DNA of 64,000 bases from Oceanobacillus arenosus (GCF_003369575.1 NZ_PIOC01000014.1:187829-251828), one strand, 5' to 3'; shown: positions 9,066-18,298, counted from the stretch's first letter. The notes: generated from the sequence alone by a model not told the origin. Program-made: numbers and translations.

Positions 9066-9822
9066 TTTAAATCAATTTGTGCAAGATTATTTCATTGCCC
9101 ATGATTGTCCAATTCTTGAAAACACGGACGGTGTCATGACCATTCAATTAACAGAGGAAATGGATCTTGCATTAATGAATCGCCCATTCTACTGGCATTA
9201 TATTAACAAAATGGGGGTAACTGGAAGGCCCTTTCAACTAACATTGATTACTAATCCTGAGAAACGTGAAGAAAAAGGCGATTGGATTCATTTTGGTAGC
9301 CCACGTTTACAACAAATCATCAATCATTTAGAGGAAAAAGAGCGGTACACGAAGTTATTTCAAACCATTGATACGAAAATCAATACACCTCTATATCCAT
9401 GGCTTGTGACAAATATCAAAATTAGTTATCACGGAAAGCAAAAAAAGGATGAAGTACTTTCAATTGGGCTGCAATTAGTCAATGGTAAAATGAGATTAAA
9501 TATGATGGAATATCTTGAGACTATCCCCCTCCAATCATCAATTGCCGATTATTGTTTTACGATTTCACCAATGATTCGATTGAAAAGTGGTTTTTTACGA
9601 ATGGAGTCATTAGTATTGAACTATCTTGACGATCAACCAAAGGAATGGGCAGAAGAATCATTAATCACATTGAAAGAGGAACTTACAACATTACATCATT
9701 TCTATGAAGGAATGGAAGAACTGGAACAGATGGAAAAGGAAATCGATGAAATTAACGAACGATATGAGCCGAATATCACAATACACGTAATTAATGGGGG
9801 GATTTTTTATTTGATTGAATAA
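9052..9822 (+). CDS. yqhG: YqhG family protein
   Basis: 256 residues of unknown function, with no transmembrane segment. The gene pair yqhH-yqhG is conserved in Bacillaceae, and the 14-bp overlap here implies translational coupling. The ATG at 9052 is chosen because GAGGAG precedes it. The C-terminal third is rich in Glu and Leu and may form a coiled coil (ELEQMEKEIDEINERYE). The name comes from resemblance and position only. Confidence 0.75.
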   Translation: MAITNLNQFVQDYFIAHDCPILENTDGVMTIQLTEEMDLALMNRPFYWHYINKMGVTGRPFQLTLITNPEKREEKGDWIHFGSPRLQQIINHLEEKERYTKLFQTIDTKINTPLYPWLVTNIKISYHGKQKKDEVLSIGLQLVNGKMRLNMMEYLETIPLQSSIADYCFTISPMIRLKSGFLRMESLVLNYLDDQPKEWAEESLITLKEELTTLHHFYEGMEELEQMEKEIDEINERYEPNITIHVINGGIFYLIE

Positions 9823-9824
9823 TA

Positions 9825-9867
9825 AAAGGCGGAATTAGCAGTTTGATACCTGCTATTCCGCCTTTTT
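9825..9867. terminator. Bidirectional terminator between yqhG and yqzE
   Basis: Long GC-rich stem, AAAGGCGGAATTAGCA with TGCTATTCCGCCTTTT, with A and T runs on both sides. It lies at the end of yqhG and includes the last codons of the converging yqzE. Confidence 0.9.
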
Positions 9868-10029
9868 CCGTATTACTTTTAATGCAAATGGTAAAACACC
9901 AAACCATCGATTTGCATAGAGTGTCGGTTGCTTATGCTCTAATTTACGTTTCTTTCTTTCTTCTGCTGGTAATTCCATATAGGATACAATTTGTTGGGTC
10001 ATAAATTTCACATATTCGTTGCTTTTCAT
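9853..10029 (-). CDS. yqzE: YqzE family small protein
   Basis: A 58-residue protein on the minus strand, beginning MKSNEYVKFMTQQIVSYMEL and ending VIRKKAE, with a basic KKRKLEHKQ stretch. The ATG at 10029 follows GAGGTGT. YqzE-family proteins are encoded beside comG in Bacillaceae. Here the gene sits upstream of comGA and faces away from it, so it is not in the comG transcript. Function unknown. Confidence 0.8.
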   Translation of the reverse strand: MKSNEYVKFMTQQIVSYMELPAEERKKRKLEHKQPTLYANRWFGVLPFALKVIRKKAE

Positions 10030-10201
10030 ATGTCACACCTCATTTTAATCCATCATCAAAGCTCTACAATCCTAGTATTTACATCATGGTAAAAAATATT
10101 CTTGCTTCTTTCTACAAATTTTTTTCAAAAAAAGAAGGAGTTTATAAAATCATGTCGAATAAAGTAATCATAGTGAAATAAAATAAAGGAGGTGACATGA
10201 A
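10030..10201. promoter_or_regulatory. Divergent yqzE/comGA promoter region, possible ComK sites
   Basis: 172 bp between divergent genes, rich in A and T tracts. Segments such as AAAAAATATTCTTG and ACAAATTTTTTTC partly resemble ComK half-sites (AAAA-N5-TTTT) with mismatches, and TATAAAAT near 10143 could be a -10 box. ComK control of comG is established in B. subtilis; these particular sites are only candidates. Confidence 0.3.
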
Positions 10202-11209
10202 TTGAATCCCGCCTCAACACTATCGAAACGCCTACTACAAGCTGCGATTGAACAACATGCAACAGACCTTCACTTCTATCCATTTCCAAAACAAACCGAT
10301 ATTTACTTCCGAATACATGGTAAACGCAAGTTTTATAAGCAGATAAAAACTGAACAATACCAACTTTTATTAACGTTCTATAAATTTACTTCTGGTATGG
10401 ATATTGGTGAAAGTCGCAAGCCACAAAACGGTACGATCACACATCATGAAAAAACCAATCTTTATTCACTACGGTTATCAACCCTTCCCGTCAACCACAT
10501 GGAAAGTCTAGCGGTTCGAATTCTCCCGCAAACAGAAAATGTTGCACTTGAAAATTTATTTCTATTCCCAACCCAATTCAATAAATTAAAGCAATGGATT
10601 TCTAAGCGTGCTGGATTAATTCTACTGACTGGGCCGACTGGCAGTGGGAAAACGACCACAATGTATGCCTTATTACAGGATATTTTACAAGAAGAGTCAT
10701 ATCAAACGATTACACTGGAAGACCCAATTGAAAAGGAAATAGAAGATATTTTACAAGTACAAGTAAATGAAAAAGCAGGAATCACATACCAAACAGGCTT
10801 AAAGGCTGCGTTACGGCATGATCCAGACATTCTAATGATTGGAGAAATTCGCGATAAGTATACAGCACAATTCGCATTCGAGGCTGCACTGACAGGACAC
10901 CTCGTACTGAGCACGCTCCATGCCAAGGATGCTTTTGGAACCATTCACCGCTTACAGGAAATGGGAATCGAACAAATATTCTTAGAGCAAACACTGATTG
11001 CAATCGCATCGATTAAGCTAGTACCAATAAATATTAACCATCATGTAACACGTGCTGCAGTACTTGAGCTTCTGGACGGAGCACTACTAAAGAATGCGCT
11101 GAAAGGAGTTGATATTAGAAAATCTAGATCATTTCAATCATTTGATCATCTAAGAAAGAAGGCTTTTGCGTATGGGTTCATTTCTGAGGAAACCTTTCAT
11201 AAAACGTAA
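10202..11209 (+). CDS. comGA: Competence pseudopilus assembly ATPase
   Basis: 335 residues, a PilB/GspE-type traffic ATPase that powers the DNA-uptake pseudopilus at the inner face of the membrane. Motifs are GPTGSGKTTTMYALL (Walker A), DILMIGEIRD (Walker B region) and GHLVLSTLHAKDAF (His box). The start is a TTG at 10202: GGAGGTGA lies at ideal spacing, and the nearer ATG is out of frame and followed at once by a stop. First gene of the seven-gene comG operon. Confidence 0.93.
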   Translation: MNPASTLSKRLLQAAIEQHATDLHFYPFPKQTDIYFRIHGKRKFYKQIKTEQYQLLLTFYKFTSGMDIGESRKPQNGTITHHEKTNLYSLRLSTLPVNHMESLAVRILPQTENVALENLFLFPTQFNKLKQWISKRAGLILLTGPTGSGKTTTMYALLQDILQEESYQTITLEDPIEKEIEDILQVQVNEKAGITYQTGLKAALRHDPDILMIGEIRDKYTAQFAFEAALTGHLVLSTLHAKDAFGTIHRLQEMGIEQIFLEQTLIAIASIKLVPININHHVTRAAVLELLDGALLKNALKGVDIRKSRSFQSFDHLRKKAFAYGFISEETFHKT

Positions 11210-12224
11210 GAAAAAATTGCCAGGAGAGATTCAGCTTCGCTTTCTCAAACGATTACAACGATTATTAGAAAATGGCTACCCATTACTGGAAGCAATGGAA
11301 ACGCTGAAATGGGATAAAAACCTGCTCCCGGTTGCAACGCAAATCATCGAATCGCTGAAAGATGGCATGACAATTGATCAAGCGTTTGAAAGAGCAATGT
11401 TTCACCAAAGTATTACATCCTATCTATATTTTGTACAAGCAAATGGTGATTTATTAGGAAGCATTGGTAAATGTATTGAAATGTTTGAACAGCGGATGAA
11501 CTATACGAAGAAATTTCAGCAGATGGCAAGATATCCAATCATCTTGTTTATCATCTTTTCATTGCTACTCTATTTTATCAAACAGTCCGTCCTCCCCTCC
11601 TTTATGGAAATGTTTCAAACAAATTCCAATGCATCTTCTATGTTAGTACTTTCGATTTTTCTTATTGACCTTTTCATGACAGGATTTATCGTTATCGGAT
11701 TAGTCATTATGATTGCAATCCCATCATGGCACCTGATAAAACACCGAATTTCCATTGAACAACAAATAAAAATTTATCAATCCATTCCAATTTATCGTGG
11801 CTATATGAAAACACAAACCTCCTACTTCTTTGCTGTTCACTTTAGTTCTCTACTCAAAACCGGTATGTCCTTCAAAGAAATCCTACAACACATGGCAAAT
11901 CAGAGAAAAATACCAATTATTACCCATTACGCTAACCTCATCAAAGAGGAACTTTCAAGAGGATTGCATATTACCTACCTTCTGACTCAATTCACTCTTT
12001 TAGAGGAACAGCTTGTGTCTATTTTTCAAAAAAATGCAGATGTTAACGCCTTGGAAAAGGATTTATCGGTTTATGGAGACCTATTAATGGAGGAGATTGA
12101 AGATCGAATAATGAAGTCGATCACGTTTTTACAACCAGTTTTCTTTATCTTACTTGCACTATTCATTGTTTTCATCTATGTAACATTGATGTGGCCAATG
12201 TTTGAATTAATAAATACTATTTAA
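11172..12224 (+). CDS. comGB: Competence pseudopilus inner-membrane platform protein
   Basis: GspF/PilC-type polytopic protein, 350 residues, with two cytoplasmic repeats and about three membrane spans (YPIILFIIFSLLLYFI, the stretch around IFLIDLFMTGFIVIGLV, and the C-terminal FFILLALFIVFIYVTLMW). It anchors the ComGA ATPase and the growing pseudopilus. It overlaps the comGA end by 38 bp. The ATG at 11172 follows AGAAAGAAGG; an in-frame TTG two codons earlier is possible. Confidence 0.9.
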   Translation: MGSFLRKPFIKRKKKLPGEIQLRFLKRLQRLLENGYPLLEAMETLKWDKNLLPVATQIIESLKDGMTIDQAFERAMFHQSITSYLYFVQANGDLLGSIGKCIEMFEQRMNYTKKFQQMARYPIILFIIFSLLLYFIKQSVLPSFMEMFQTNSNASSMLVLSIFLIDLFMTGFIVIGLVIMIAIPSWHLIKHRISIEQQIKIYQSIPIYRGYMKTQTSYFFAVHFSSLLKTGMSFKEILQHMANQRKIPIITHYANLIKEELSRGLHITYLLTQFTLLEEQLVSIFQKNADVNALEKDLSVYGDLLMEEIEDRIMKSITFLQPVFFILLALFIVFIYVTLMWPMFELINTI

Positions 12225-12237
12225 GGGAGAGTATCCA

Positions 12238-12540
12238 ATGTTTACTAATAATCGGGGTTTTACATTGATAGAAATGTTAATCGTTCTCATGATCATTACC
12301 GTATTAATTATCTTGATTGTTCCAAACTTGAGTGGACGTAGCGCTGAGGTCACTAATAAAGGCTGTGATGCACTCGTCGCACTTGTCCAGTCCCAAGCGG
12401 ATGCATATTATATTGAAAAAAGAGAGCTTGCAACAGACATAAAGGTGTTAGTAGACGGTGACTATATTACAGAAGATCAAAAAACATGCCCAAATAAAAC
12501 AGTATTGAGTGTATCAAATGGAAAAGTTAACCGGCCATAA
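12238..12540 (+). CDS. comGC: Major competence pseudopilin
   Basis: 100 residues with a class III signal: NNRG^FTLIEMLIVLMI, cleaved after Gly by the ComC prepilin peptidase, which is not in the window. The hydrophobic helix drives assembly. Two cysteines (GCDALVA and KTCPNK) match the intramolecular disulfide reported for B. subtilis ComGC. It is the main subunit of the uptake pseudopilus. Its end overlaps comGD. Confidence 0.93.
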   Translation: MFTNNRGFTLIEMLIVLMIITVLIILIVPNLSGRSAEVTNKGCDALVALVQSQADAYYIEKRELATDIKVLVDGDYITEDQKTCPNKTVLSVSNGKVNRP

Positions 12541-12973
12541 ACGGCATTTGGATAATACTAAAGGTTATACACTTCTGGAGATGTTAATGGTACTTGCGAT
12601 TATTTCGATTATGCTGCTCTTAATCGTACCGATAAATAAAAGCAGCATTGAGAAAGTACAAACAACGAAATTCATTGAGCTACTAGAATATGATATATTA
12701 TTGGTCCAAAATTTTACAACGACAAAAGAAGAGTTGATTCGTATTCGATTTTACGATGAGAGATATAACATATTACAAGGTACGAATTCTGTGCTTGCTA
12801 CAAGGAAGTATCCTCCAGGCTTTCAAATAGATTATCGTGGAGATGATACAATTATGTTTAATAACTACGGTTCCATGATTAATCCGCGTACGATTGCAAT
12901 GAGAGTGGGAAATAAAAAGTATCTTTTAGTATTCCCTCTTGGAAAAGGGAGGTTTCACATCAATGAAGGCTAA
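12518..12973 (+). CDS. comGD: Minor competence pseudopilin ComGD
   Basis: Prepilin-type protein with TKG^YTLLEMLMVLAIISIML near the N terminus, about 151 residues. Minor pseudopilins are needed for pilus initiation. The start is uncertain: ATG at 12518 or GTG at 12509, both inside comGC, with no strong ribosome binding site, so translation is probably coupled. Confidence 0.88.
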   Translation: MEKLTGHKRHLDNTKGYTLLEMLMVLAIISIMLLLIVPINKSSIEKVQTTKFIELLEYDILLVQNFTTTKEELIRIRFYDERYNILQGTNSVLATRKYPPGFQIDYRGDDTIMFNNYGSMINPRTIAMRVGNKKYLLVFPLGKGRFHINEG

Positions 12974-13301
12974 CGGTTTCACTTTGATTGAAGTGATTGT
13001 TGCTTCTGCTATTCTGATGTCTGTCATTACAACAATTGTACCGATAATTTCCACATTAAATAAAGAGCAGCAACGATTAAGCGACCGGCGAATCATCGTT
13101 CATACCTTACATGATGAGATGCAACCATTTTTATGGAGTGCTACTTCAGAAACTTCTAGTAAATTTACGAAAAACGTCAACGACCAGCAAGTAGCATTTC
13201 AGTTTGCAAATGAAGATCATTATTTGAAAGGATGTGCCATTTGGCAAAATGTTAAATATGCAGAAGAAACGATTTGTTTATACGGAATACATGCATCATG
13301 A
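12963..13301 (+). CDS. comGE: Minor competence pseudopilin ComGE
   Basis: 112 residues beginning MKANG^FTLIEVIVASAILM, a short prepilin leader followed by a hydrophobic helix. The ATG at 12963 has a strong GGGAGGT upstream and overlaps the comGD end by 11 bp. ComGE is identified mainly by its operon position. Confidence 0.85.
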   Translation: MKANGFTLIEVIVASAILMSVITTIVPIISTLNKEQQRLSDRRIIVHTLHDEMQPFLWSATSETSSKFTKNVNDQQVAFQFANEDHYLKGCAIWQNVKYAEETICLYGIHAS

Positions 13302-13707
13302 ACATGGATTTACATTTATTTCGATGCTATTTGCGATTGCTATCCTTTCAATCACATTACCATTTACTGGCTATTTACTAAAAGCGACAGCAAGTCAATC
13401 GAATTACGAAGAAATTTCAGTCTATCAATTTTTTCAATTTGTTCGAGATGAGGTTGTAAAATCTACTGGGATGTACATTGCAAATGGCAAGCTTCATTTG
13501 CAGCAAAAGATTAATAATCAACAAGCAATTGCAACAATTGAAAAGTATGAATCACTTATTCGAAGGCAAGTGGATGGAACCGGGCATGAAATTTTTCTTC
13601 GAGATGTACAAGACCTGACCTTTTTTGAAGATCCATATGGAATCAAAATTAATGTAACTACATTGGAAGGGAACACATATGATAAAAGAATTATCTTTTA
13701 CGAATAA
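13291..13707 (+). CDS. comGF: Minor competence pseudopilin ComGF
   Basis: About 138 residues from the ATG at 13291 (MHHEHG^FTFISMLFAIAIL). The frame is open back to 13234. The C-terminal part carries IRRQVDGTGHEIFL, resembling the IRKRVDGKGH segment I recall for B. subtilis ComGF. It overlaps comGE and comGG, so the operon is tightly packed. Confidence 0.85.
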   Translation: MHHEHGFTFISMLFAIAILSITLPFTGYLLKATASQSNYEEISVYQFFQFVRDEVVKSTGMYIANGKLHLQQKINNQQAIATIEKYESLIRRQVDGTGHEIFLRDVQDLTFFEDPYGIKINVTTLEGNTYDKRIIFYE

Positions 13708-14074
13708 TGAAAACGGGTTTATCCTGCCCTACGTGTTATTTATCACTTCACTCGTTTTTATTATTGTAACGACAAATATCATGATGTATGGCAATGATCT
13801 TCAGCTCACAGAGAATCAAATCGAACAAGTGAAAATCGAAACACTATTTCAAATGCAACGCGAGAAGTTTAAACAAGAGATGAAGGAACATGGTTTACCA
13901 AAACCAGTAACAACTTACCTTTTTCCCGATGGAACGGTAAAAATCACCATAATTAGAAGCACCGATCAAGTACATGAATTAAATATTGACATTACAACAA
14001 ATAATAATCAACACTACTCGATAGCAAATACATTGGTCATTAACAACGACCATCTCAAAGCAATAAGCAATTGA
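13679..14074 (+). CDS. comGG: Minor competence pseudopilin ComGG
   Basis: 131 residues with the hydrophobic segment GFILPYVLFITSLVFIIVTTNI near the N terminus. This is a poor class III signal compared with ComGC-GE, but typical of ComGG, the most diverged minor subunit. The ATG at 13679 follows GGAAGGG. Last gene of the comG operon; identity rests on position and the N-terminal helix. Confidence 0.8.
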   Translation: MIKELSFTNNENGFILPYVLFITSLVFIIVTTNIMMYGNDLQLTENQIEQVKIETLFQMQREKFKQEMKEHGLPKPVTTYLFPDGTVKITIIRSTDQVHELNIDITTNNNQHYSIANTLVINNDHLKAISN

Positions 14075-14078
14075 TCAT

Positions 14079-14112
14079 ACCGCTCCGGATATACATGGTC
14101 TGGAGTGGTAAT
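14079..14112 (+). terminator. Possible terminator after comGG
   Basis: TACCGCTCC and GGAGTGGTA form a 9-bp stem with one G-T pair just after the comGG stop, but no T-run follows. It may be a weak terminator or a transcript-end stabiliser. Confidence 0.4.
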
Positions 14113-14285
14113 CAACATTGCAATCTCATCTTAACTTTTGTGATCTATTATACATAGTAAAACCGGCTAAAATTTGCACTTTTATAGCAAATCTTGCAAT
14201 TGTTAGTGGGGATTCATTTACAATTGCAAATTCCTCATATATAATTATTGTGATAACGCTATCCAAATATAAAGGGGGGAAAGAC

Positions 14286-14528
14286 ATGGATCGTGTGTTT
14301 CGTATGCTTGGCTTTTGGACAAGTATTTTTACAGTCATGTTTTACGTAGGTGAGATGATCCCAGCGGCAGTATTATCCCTAGTTCAAACGGTATTTTTCT
14401 TTACATTAGGTTATTTGAAATTATCTGAACGAATGTATATGTATTTATTCGGGGCTTACCTTACAGTTTTCATGGTTGGTTTCACATGGTATTCGGAATT
14501 TATTCTTGTTCCTGGATTCGGTCACTAA
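14286..14528 (+). CDS. yqgY: DUF2626 family membrane protein (YqgY-like)
   Basis: 80 residues, MDRVFRMLGFWTSIFTVMFYVGEM..., with two or three membrane helices and the ending LVPGFGH, matching the small DUF2626 (YqgY) family of Bacillaceae. The start at 14286 is preferred over a longer frame from 14118 because AAAGGGGGGA lies directly upstream. Function unknown. Confidence 0.82.
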   Translation: MDRVFRMLGFWTSIFTVMFYVGEMIPAAVLSLVQTVFFFTLGYLKLSERMYMYLFGAYLTVFMVGFTWYSEFILVPGFGH

Positions 14529-14537
14529 GATCACAAG

Positions 14538-14575
14538 ACTCTGTGTCTGGGCAAAGGCAAATTACAGAGTCTTCC
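14538..14575 (+). terminator. Hairpin after yqgY
   Basis: AGACTCTGT pairs with ACAGAGTCT across a loop of about 19 nt just after the yqgY stop, followed by a pyrimidine-rich stretch. Probably a terminator, though loop and T-run are not ideal. Confidence 0.5.
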
Positions 14576-14747
14576 CTGTCTTAGGAATATTTTCAATTGG
14601 CATTGTATGTATTAATGGTCATATGTACTGTTAAGTATTATTGCTCGACAAGACCAATGGATTGCTATACAATAAATATAGAATAATTATATACATATGA
14701 ATAATGAATTAATTTGAAAAGAAAGCGTTTAAGGAGGCATGAGATTC

Positions 14748-14918
14748 ATGCATATTGTCTTAGGGATTATATTTTTACTTGTTGCATTACTTGCCGTTAT
14801 ATCCGTCATTCGTCAGCTGAAATATAAAAATCTTTTCGCACTTGCTTTTTCGACTCTTACTGCATTGGCATTTGGATTTTTCTCCATTGCTACCATTATT
14901 TCTGAGATTACCGGCTAA
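14748..14918 (+). CDS. yqgW: DUF2759 family small membrane protein (YqgW-like)
   Basis: 56 residues, MHIVLGIIFLLVALLAVISV..., with two membrane helices separated by RQLKYKNL. It fits the DUF2759 (YqgW) family, whose gene lies close to yqgY in B. subtilis. AAGGAGG precedes the ATG at 14748; an in-frame ATG at 14739 is too close to it. Confidence 0.75.
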   Translation: MHIVLGIIFLLVALLAVISVIRQLKYKNLFALAFSTLTALAFGFFSIATIISEITG

Positions 14919-14948
14919 TCCTATTGTTTTTTATACTAAAGCCTACGA

Positions 14949-14982
14949 ACAAAAAGCTAACCATCATCGGTTAGCTTTTTGT
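14949..14982. terminator. Bidirectional terminator between yqgW and the LtaS-like gene
   Basis: A 14-bp perfect stem, ACAAAAAGCTAACC with GGTTAGCTTTTTGT, with A and T runs inside both arms. It serves both converging genes and includes the last codons of the LtaS-like gene. Confidence 0.9.
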
Positions 14983-16893
14983 TATATCAAAATTAATAAA
15001 GCGGAATAAATCTCCATAAATCAATTCATCTGAGAGTCGTAATTCTGTTGTTACCTTCTCACTTATTTCATTACACGCATCTAGTCGTTTATTATCCGTT
15101 TCTGATATTACGTAATCTTCTACATCACTTGCCCCAATCTGTTCCCCTGTTTCACGTAAATAGCAAGCACCTGTAGTATAAATGAAGTCTTTAGATATAA
15201 AGTCGCCATTTCTTAGTGCAACATAGCCCTTCCGATCATTTGCGAAGAGATCATTGCCAAATTGAATATCATCCCCTGCTTCGATACCAATTAAGCTTAG
15301 TAAGGTCCGCTTGACATCGATTTGCCCTGATACTTCCGATATAACTCTTCCATTTCCGGTACCAGGAATATGGACGATGAATGGCACACGCTGTAGTTCT
15401 ACTTGATCAATTGGTGTAATTGCTTCTTTACCTAAATACATACTCAATGCTTCATTATGATTGGCACTAATACCGATATGATCCCCCATGACAACAAAAA
15501 TCGAATGGTCATATAATCCGGTTTCCTTCATTTCCTCAAAAAAGTCCTCAAGCGCCTCATCCATGTAACGAACTGCAGGGAAATAATTATTTAACGTATC
15601 GGAATTTGAGCTATACGCTTCAATCGACATATCTTCCTTATCCATATCAAAAGGAAAATGATTGGTTAACGTAATCAACTTCGCATAAAAAGGTTGTTCC
15701 AGCATTTGTAAATATGGAATCGACTGTTCAAAGAATTGCTTATCTTTAAGTCCCCAGCCGATTGAATTATCCTCTGTTACTTCATATGCTTCTTCCCCAT
15801 AGAAATAATCAATACCTAAACTGTCATACATTTGATCTCGATTCCAAAAGCTCTTATTATTGGAATGAAAGACATAGGATTCATAACCTGCATCATCAAT
15901 TATTTCTGGAATTGCATGATACGCATTAGCACCATGTGTAAAGAAAACTGCACCACGATCTAAAGGATATAATCCATTTTCCACTAAAAACTCTGAATCT
16001 GATGTATTCCCCTGCCCTGTTTGTTCATAGAAGTTATCAAAATAATAGGTGTCTTCATCGCTAATTAATTGATTTAAAAATGGAGTTACCGTTTCCCCAT
16101 TCACTTTATTATTTATTACGAATTGCTGTAAAGATTCCGCATTAATAAAGATAATATTTTTCCCTTTTGCCACACCGTACAGGTCTGACTGCTCATCTTG
16201 TTTAACATTTTTGTCAATATATTTTTGAACCTCAAGTAATTCGTTTTCATCTGCAAACGCACGCTTGCTCTCTGATGTAGAATGAACAATCAGATCGTAA
16301 ACATGATAATTAAATAAACCGACACTTCGCACCAAGTATTCACGATCAAATCCACGAGTAAATAATTGGGGGCGAGATGACTCCGCAATCAAGAAATTTG
16401 TTGCCAGTAATAATAAGGATAACGAAAATGTAGCAGCTTTCTTTCTGTAGTTATAATTTACAGAACGTGTAGCCACATTTCTTTTACTCAGTATCCAAAT
16501 GATGATAACATCCGTAAATATAAATACGTCATATCCTTTTATTAATGTAAGAATACTAGATCCTAAGTCTGCCATATTACTACCTTGAAATAATAATGGA
16601 ATCGTAATGAAATCATCAAATTGACGATAGAATACTAGATTTGCAAAAATAATGATGGACGCGAATAACGAACAATACCGTAGATATTTCATCTGTTTTT
16701 CATTCGATTGAAACCAGATACTAATTGCAAATAGAAGAAATGCAGTTATAAAAGGATTGATAAATAAAATTATCTCTTGCAAAAAATTATCGAGTTCAAT
16801 GGTAAACATAAATCGATAAACAAGATACGTTTTTAAACCAAATAGTACCATAGATATTGCATATAATGGTACTTTGGTTCTTTTAAGCTCCAT
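14971..16893 (-). CDS. Lipoteichoic acid synthase family protein (LtaS/YqgS type)
   Basis: 640 residues. About five N-terminal membrane helices are followed by an extracellular sulfatase-fold domain. The nucleophile is the Thr in TGQGNTSDSEF. Metal ligands are the Glu in FINAESLQ and Asp-His in VMGDHIGIS; HSNNKSFWNRD and LTNHFPFDM are family stretches. LtaS enzymes polymerise glycerol phosphate from phosphatidylglycerol into lipoteichoic acid. Position next to glcK matches B. subtilis yqgS, one of several LtaS paralogues there. AGGAGG precedes the ATG. Confidence 0.92.
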   Translation of the reverse strand: MELKRTKVPLYAISMVLFGLKTYLVYRFMFTIELDNFLQEIILFINPFITAFLLFAISIWFQSNEKQMKYLRYCSLFASIIIFANLVFYRQFDDFITIPLLFQGSNMADLGSSILTLIKGYDVFIFTDVIIIWILSKRNVATRSVNYNYRKKAATFSLSLLLLATNFLIAESSRPQLFTRGFDREYLVRSVGLFNYHVYDLIVHSTSESKRAFADENELLEVQKYIDKNVKQDEQSDLYGVAKGKNIIFINAESLQQFVINNKVNGETVTPFLNQLISDEDTYYFDNFYEQTGQGNTSDSEFLVENGLYPLDRGAVFFTHGANAYHAIPEIIDDAGYESYVFHSNNKSFWNRDQMYDSLGIDYFYGEEAYEVTEDNSIGWGLKDKQFFEQSIPYLQMLEQPFYAKLITLTNHFPFDMDKEDMSIEAYSSNSDTLNNYFPAVRYMDEALEDFFEEMKETGLYDHSIFVVMGDHIGISANHNEALSMYLGKEAITPIDQVELQRVPFIVHIPGTGNGRVISEVSGQIDVKRTLLSLIGIEAGDDIQFGNDLFANDRKGYVALRNGDFISKDFIYTTGACYLRETGEQIGASDVEDYVISETDNKRLDACNEISEKVTTELRLSDELIYGDLFRFINFDITKS

Positions 16894-16996
16894 ACATAAT
16901 GCCTCCTAAAACGATTGTCACTGAAGACGTATACTTAGATTTAACGCTTTACTTCTTATCTCTTTCCCTTCTTGCTAATAGGATTCTTCTTGATAA

Positions 16997-17983
16997 TTAT
17001 TGCTTAGAATCTAAACGTTGGAGTTTTTGCTGTACTAGAAATGCACCACCAATAATTCCAGCGTCATTCCCTAATTTGCCAATTCTAATTTCACAAGCTT
17101 CTCGTATTCTTTTCAGTGCATGTTTTTCAAATGATGCAGTAATCTTTGTCAACAACTGATCACCTGCTTTAGAAACACCTCCACCAATTAATACCATCGA
17201 TGGATTGATTAATGTACACATATTGGCGATTGTCAGTCCGAGGATATCGGTTGTGCTATTCACAATTTCTTCACATCCAGCATCTCCCTGACTTGCTAAA
17301 TCAAAGATATCTTTTGCTGTTAATTTACCATTCTCCTGATAAAATACCGCTAAGCCACTGTCAGTATGTGACTTTATATAATCCATTGCTTGGCGAACGA
17401 TACCTGTTGCAGATGCAATGGTTTCTAAGCAGCCCTTACGCCCGCAATTACATTGATAGCCACTCGGGTCAATTGTAATATGACCAATTTCGCCAGACAT
17501 GCCATTCACACCATTTAATGCTGAACCATTAGCAATTATCCCACCACCTACACCTGTTCCAAGTGTAATCGCAATCATATCTTTCGCTTGTTCACCAGCG
17601 CCTATCCAGTTCTCACCTAGTGCAGCAAGGTTTGCATCATTTTCTAAAAAGACAGGCAAACCCGATTTCTCTTTTAACTTTTGTGCTAAATCGAAATCCC
17701 TCCAGCCAATATTAACCGCTTCATAAACATAACCTGTTTTCGAATCGATAAAGCCCGGTGCTCCAACACCTAAACCGAGTATCGTACCATTATCCAGGTT
17801 TCCTTGCGCTAATTTGTTATTTATAGAATTCCAAATATCATCTAAAATTGCATTACCAGCATTGGTTATGTTCGTTGGGATTTCCCATTTTTCTAATATG
17901 TCACCTTGGGCATTAATAAAACCTAATTTTACCGTTGTCCCACCGATATCTATTCCTACAAGTATTTCTTTCTCCATGCTCAT
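16997..17983 (-). CDS. glcK: ROK family glucokinase
   Basis: 328 residues. It phosphorylates glucose to glucose-6-phosphate with ATP. Motifs are GIDIGGTTVKLG (phosphate binding), LENDANLAALGE, ITLGTGVGGGII, EIGHITIDPSG and the ROK zinc site CNCGRKGCLE. Its ATG overlaps the yqgQ stop (ATGA), as in B. subtilis, which shows co-translation. Confidence 0.94.
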   Translation of the reverse strand: MSMEKEILVGIDIGGTTVKLGFINAQGDILEKWEIPTNITNAGNAILDDIWNSINNKLAQGNLDNGTILGLGVGAPGFIDSKTGYVYEAVNIGWRDFDLAQKLKEKSGLPVFLENDANLAALGENWIGAGEQAKDMIAITLGTGVGGGIIANGSALNGVNGMSGEIGHITIDPSGYQCNCGRKGCLETIASATGIVRQAMDYIKSHTDSGLAVFYQENGKLTAKDIFDLASQGDAGCEEIVNSTTDILGLTIANMCTLINPSMVLIGGGVSKAGDQLLTKITASFEKHALKRIREACEIRIGKLGNDAGIIGGAFLVQQKLQRLDSKQ

Positions 17984-18186
17984 CTCGCCCCTTTATTTAA
18001 TAGCCTTGTTTTTTCTTTTCTTAATATAAGTTTCGATTGAAGATAGCGATCTTTCTCAATAAATTGCATTTGAAATAGATCATCAATCTCCATCTCCATT
18101 AATTCAAGATCGCCAATTCGATCACCACTATATATAAAGGCACCGAATTTTTTAAGTATTTGCTGCACATCATAAACATTTTTCAT
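17980..18186 (-). CDS. yqgQ: YqgQ family protein (DUF910)
   Basis: 68 residues, MKNVYDVQQILKKFGAFIYSGDRIGDLELMEMEIDDL..., a compact helical family found just upstream of glcK in Bacillaceae. Function unknown, perhaps nucleic-acid binding. The ATG at 18186 is chosen because GGTGAG precedes it. Confidence 0.88.
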   Translation of the reverse strand: MKNVYDVQQILKKFGAFIYSGDRIGDLELMEMEIDDLFQMQFIEKDRYLQSKLILRKEKTRLLNKGAR

Positions 18187-18262
18187 TATACTCACCATAC
18201 CTATTATACCAACGATTTAAAAAATAAGATATTCTAATCCGCATATACATGAGAAAATAAAA

Positions 18263-18298
18263 AGGATGAAACAGAATACCTTCTGCCTCATTCTTTAG
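18263..18298 (-). terminator. Probable terminator after gluP
   Basis: On the minus strand ATGAGGCAGAA and TTCTGTTTCAT form a stem with an internal loop, followed by CCTTTTTATT. It overlaps the last codons of gluP. Confidence 0.55.

Noticed and set aside
14118-14285. N-terminal extension of the DUF2626 protein
   Set aside because: The strong ribosome binding site before 14286 and the family length support the shorter protein.
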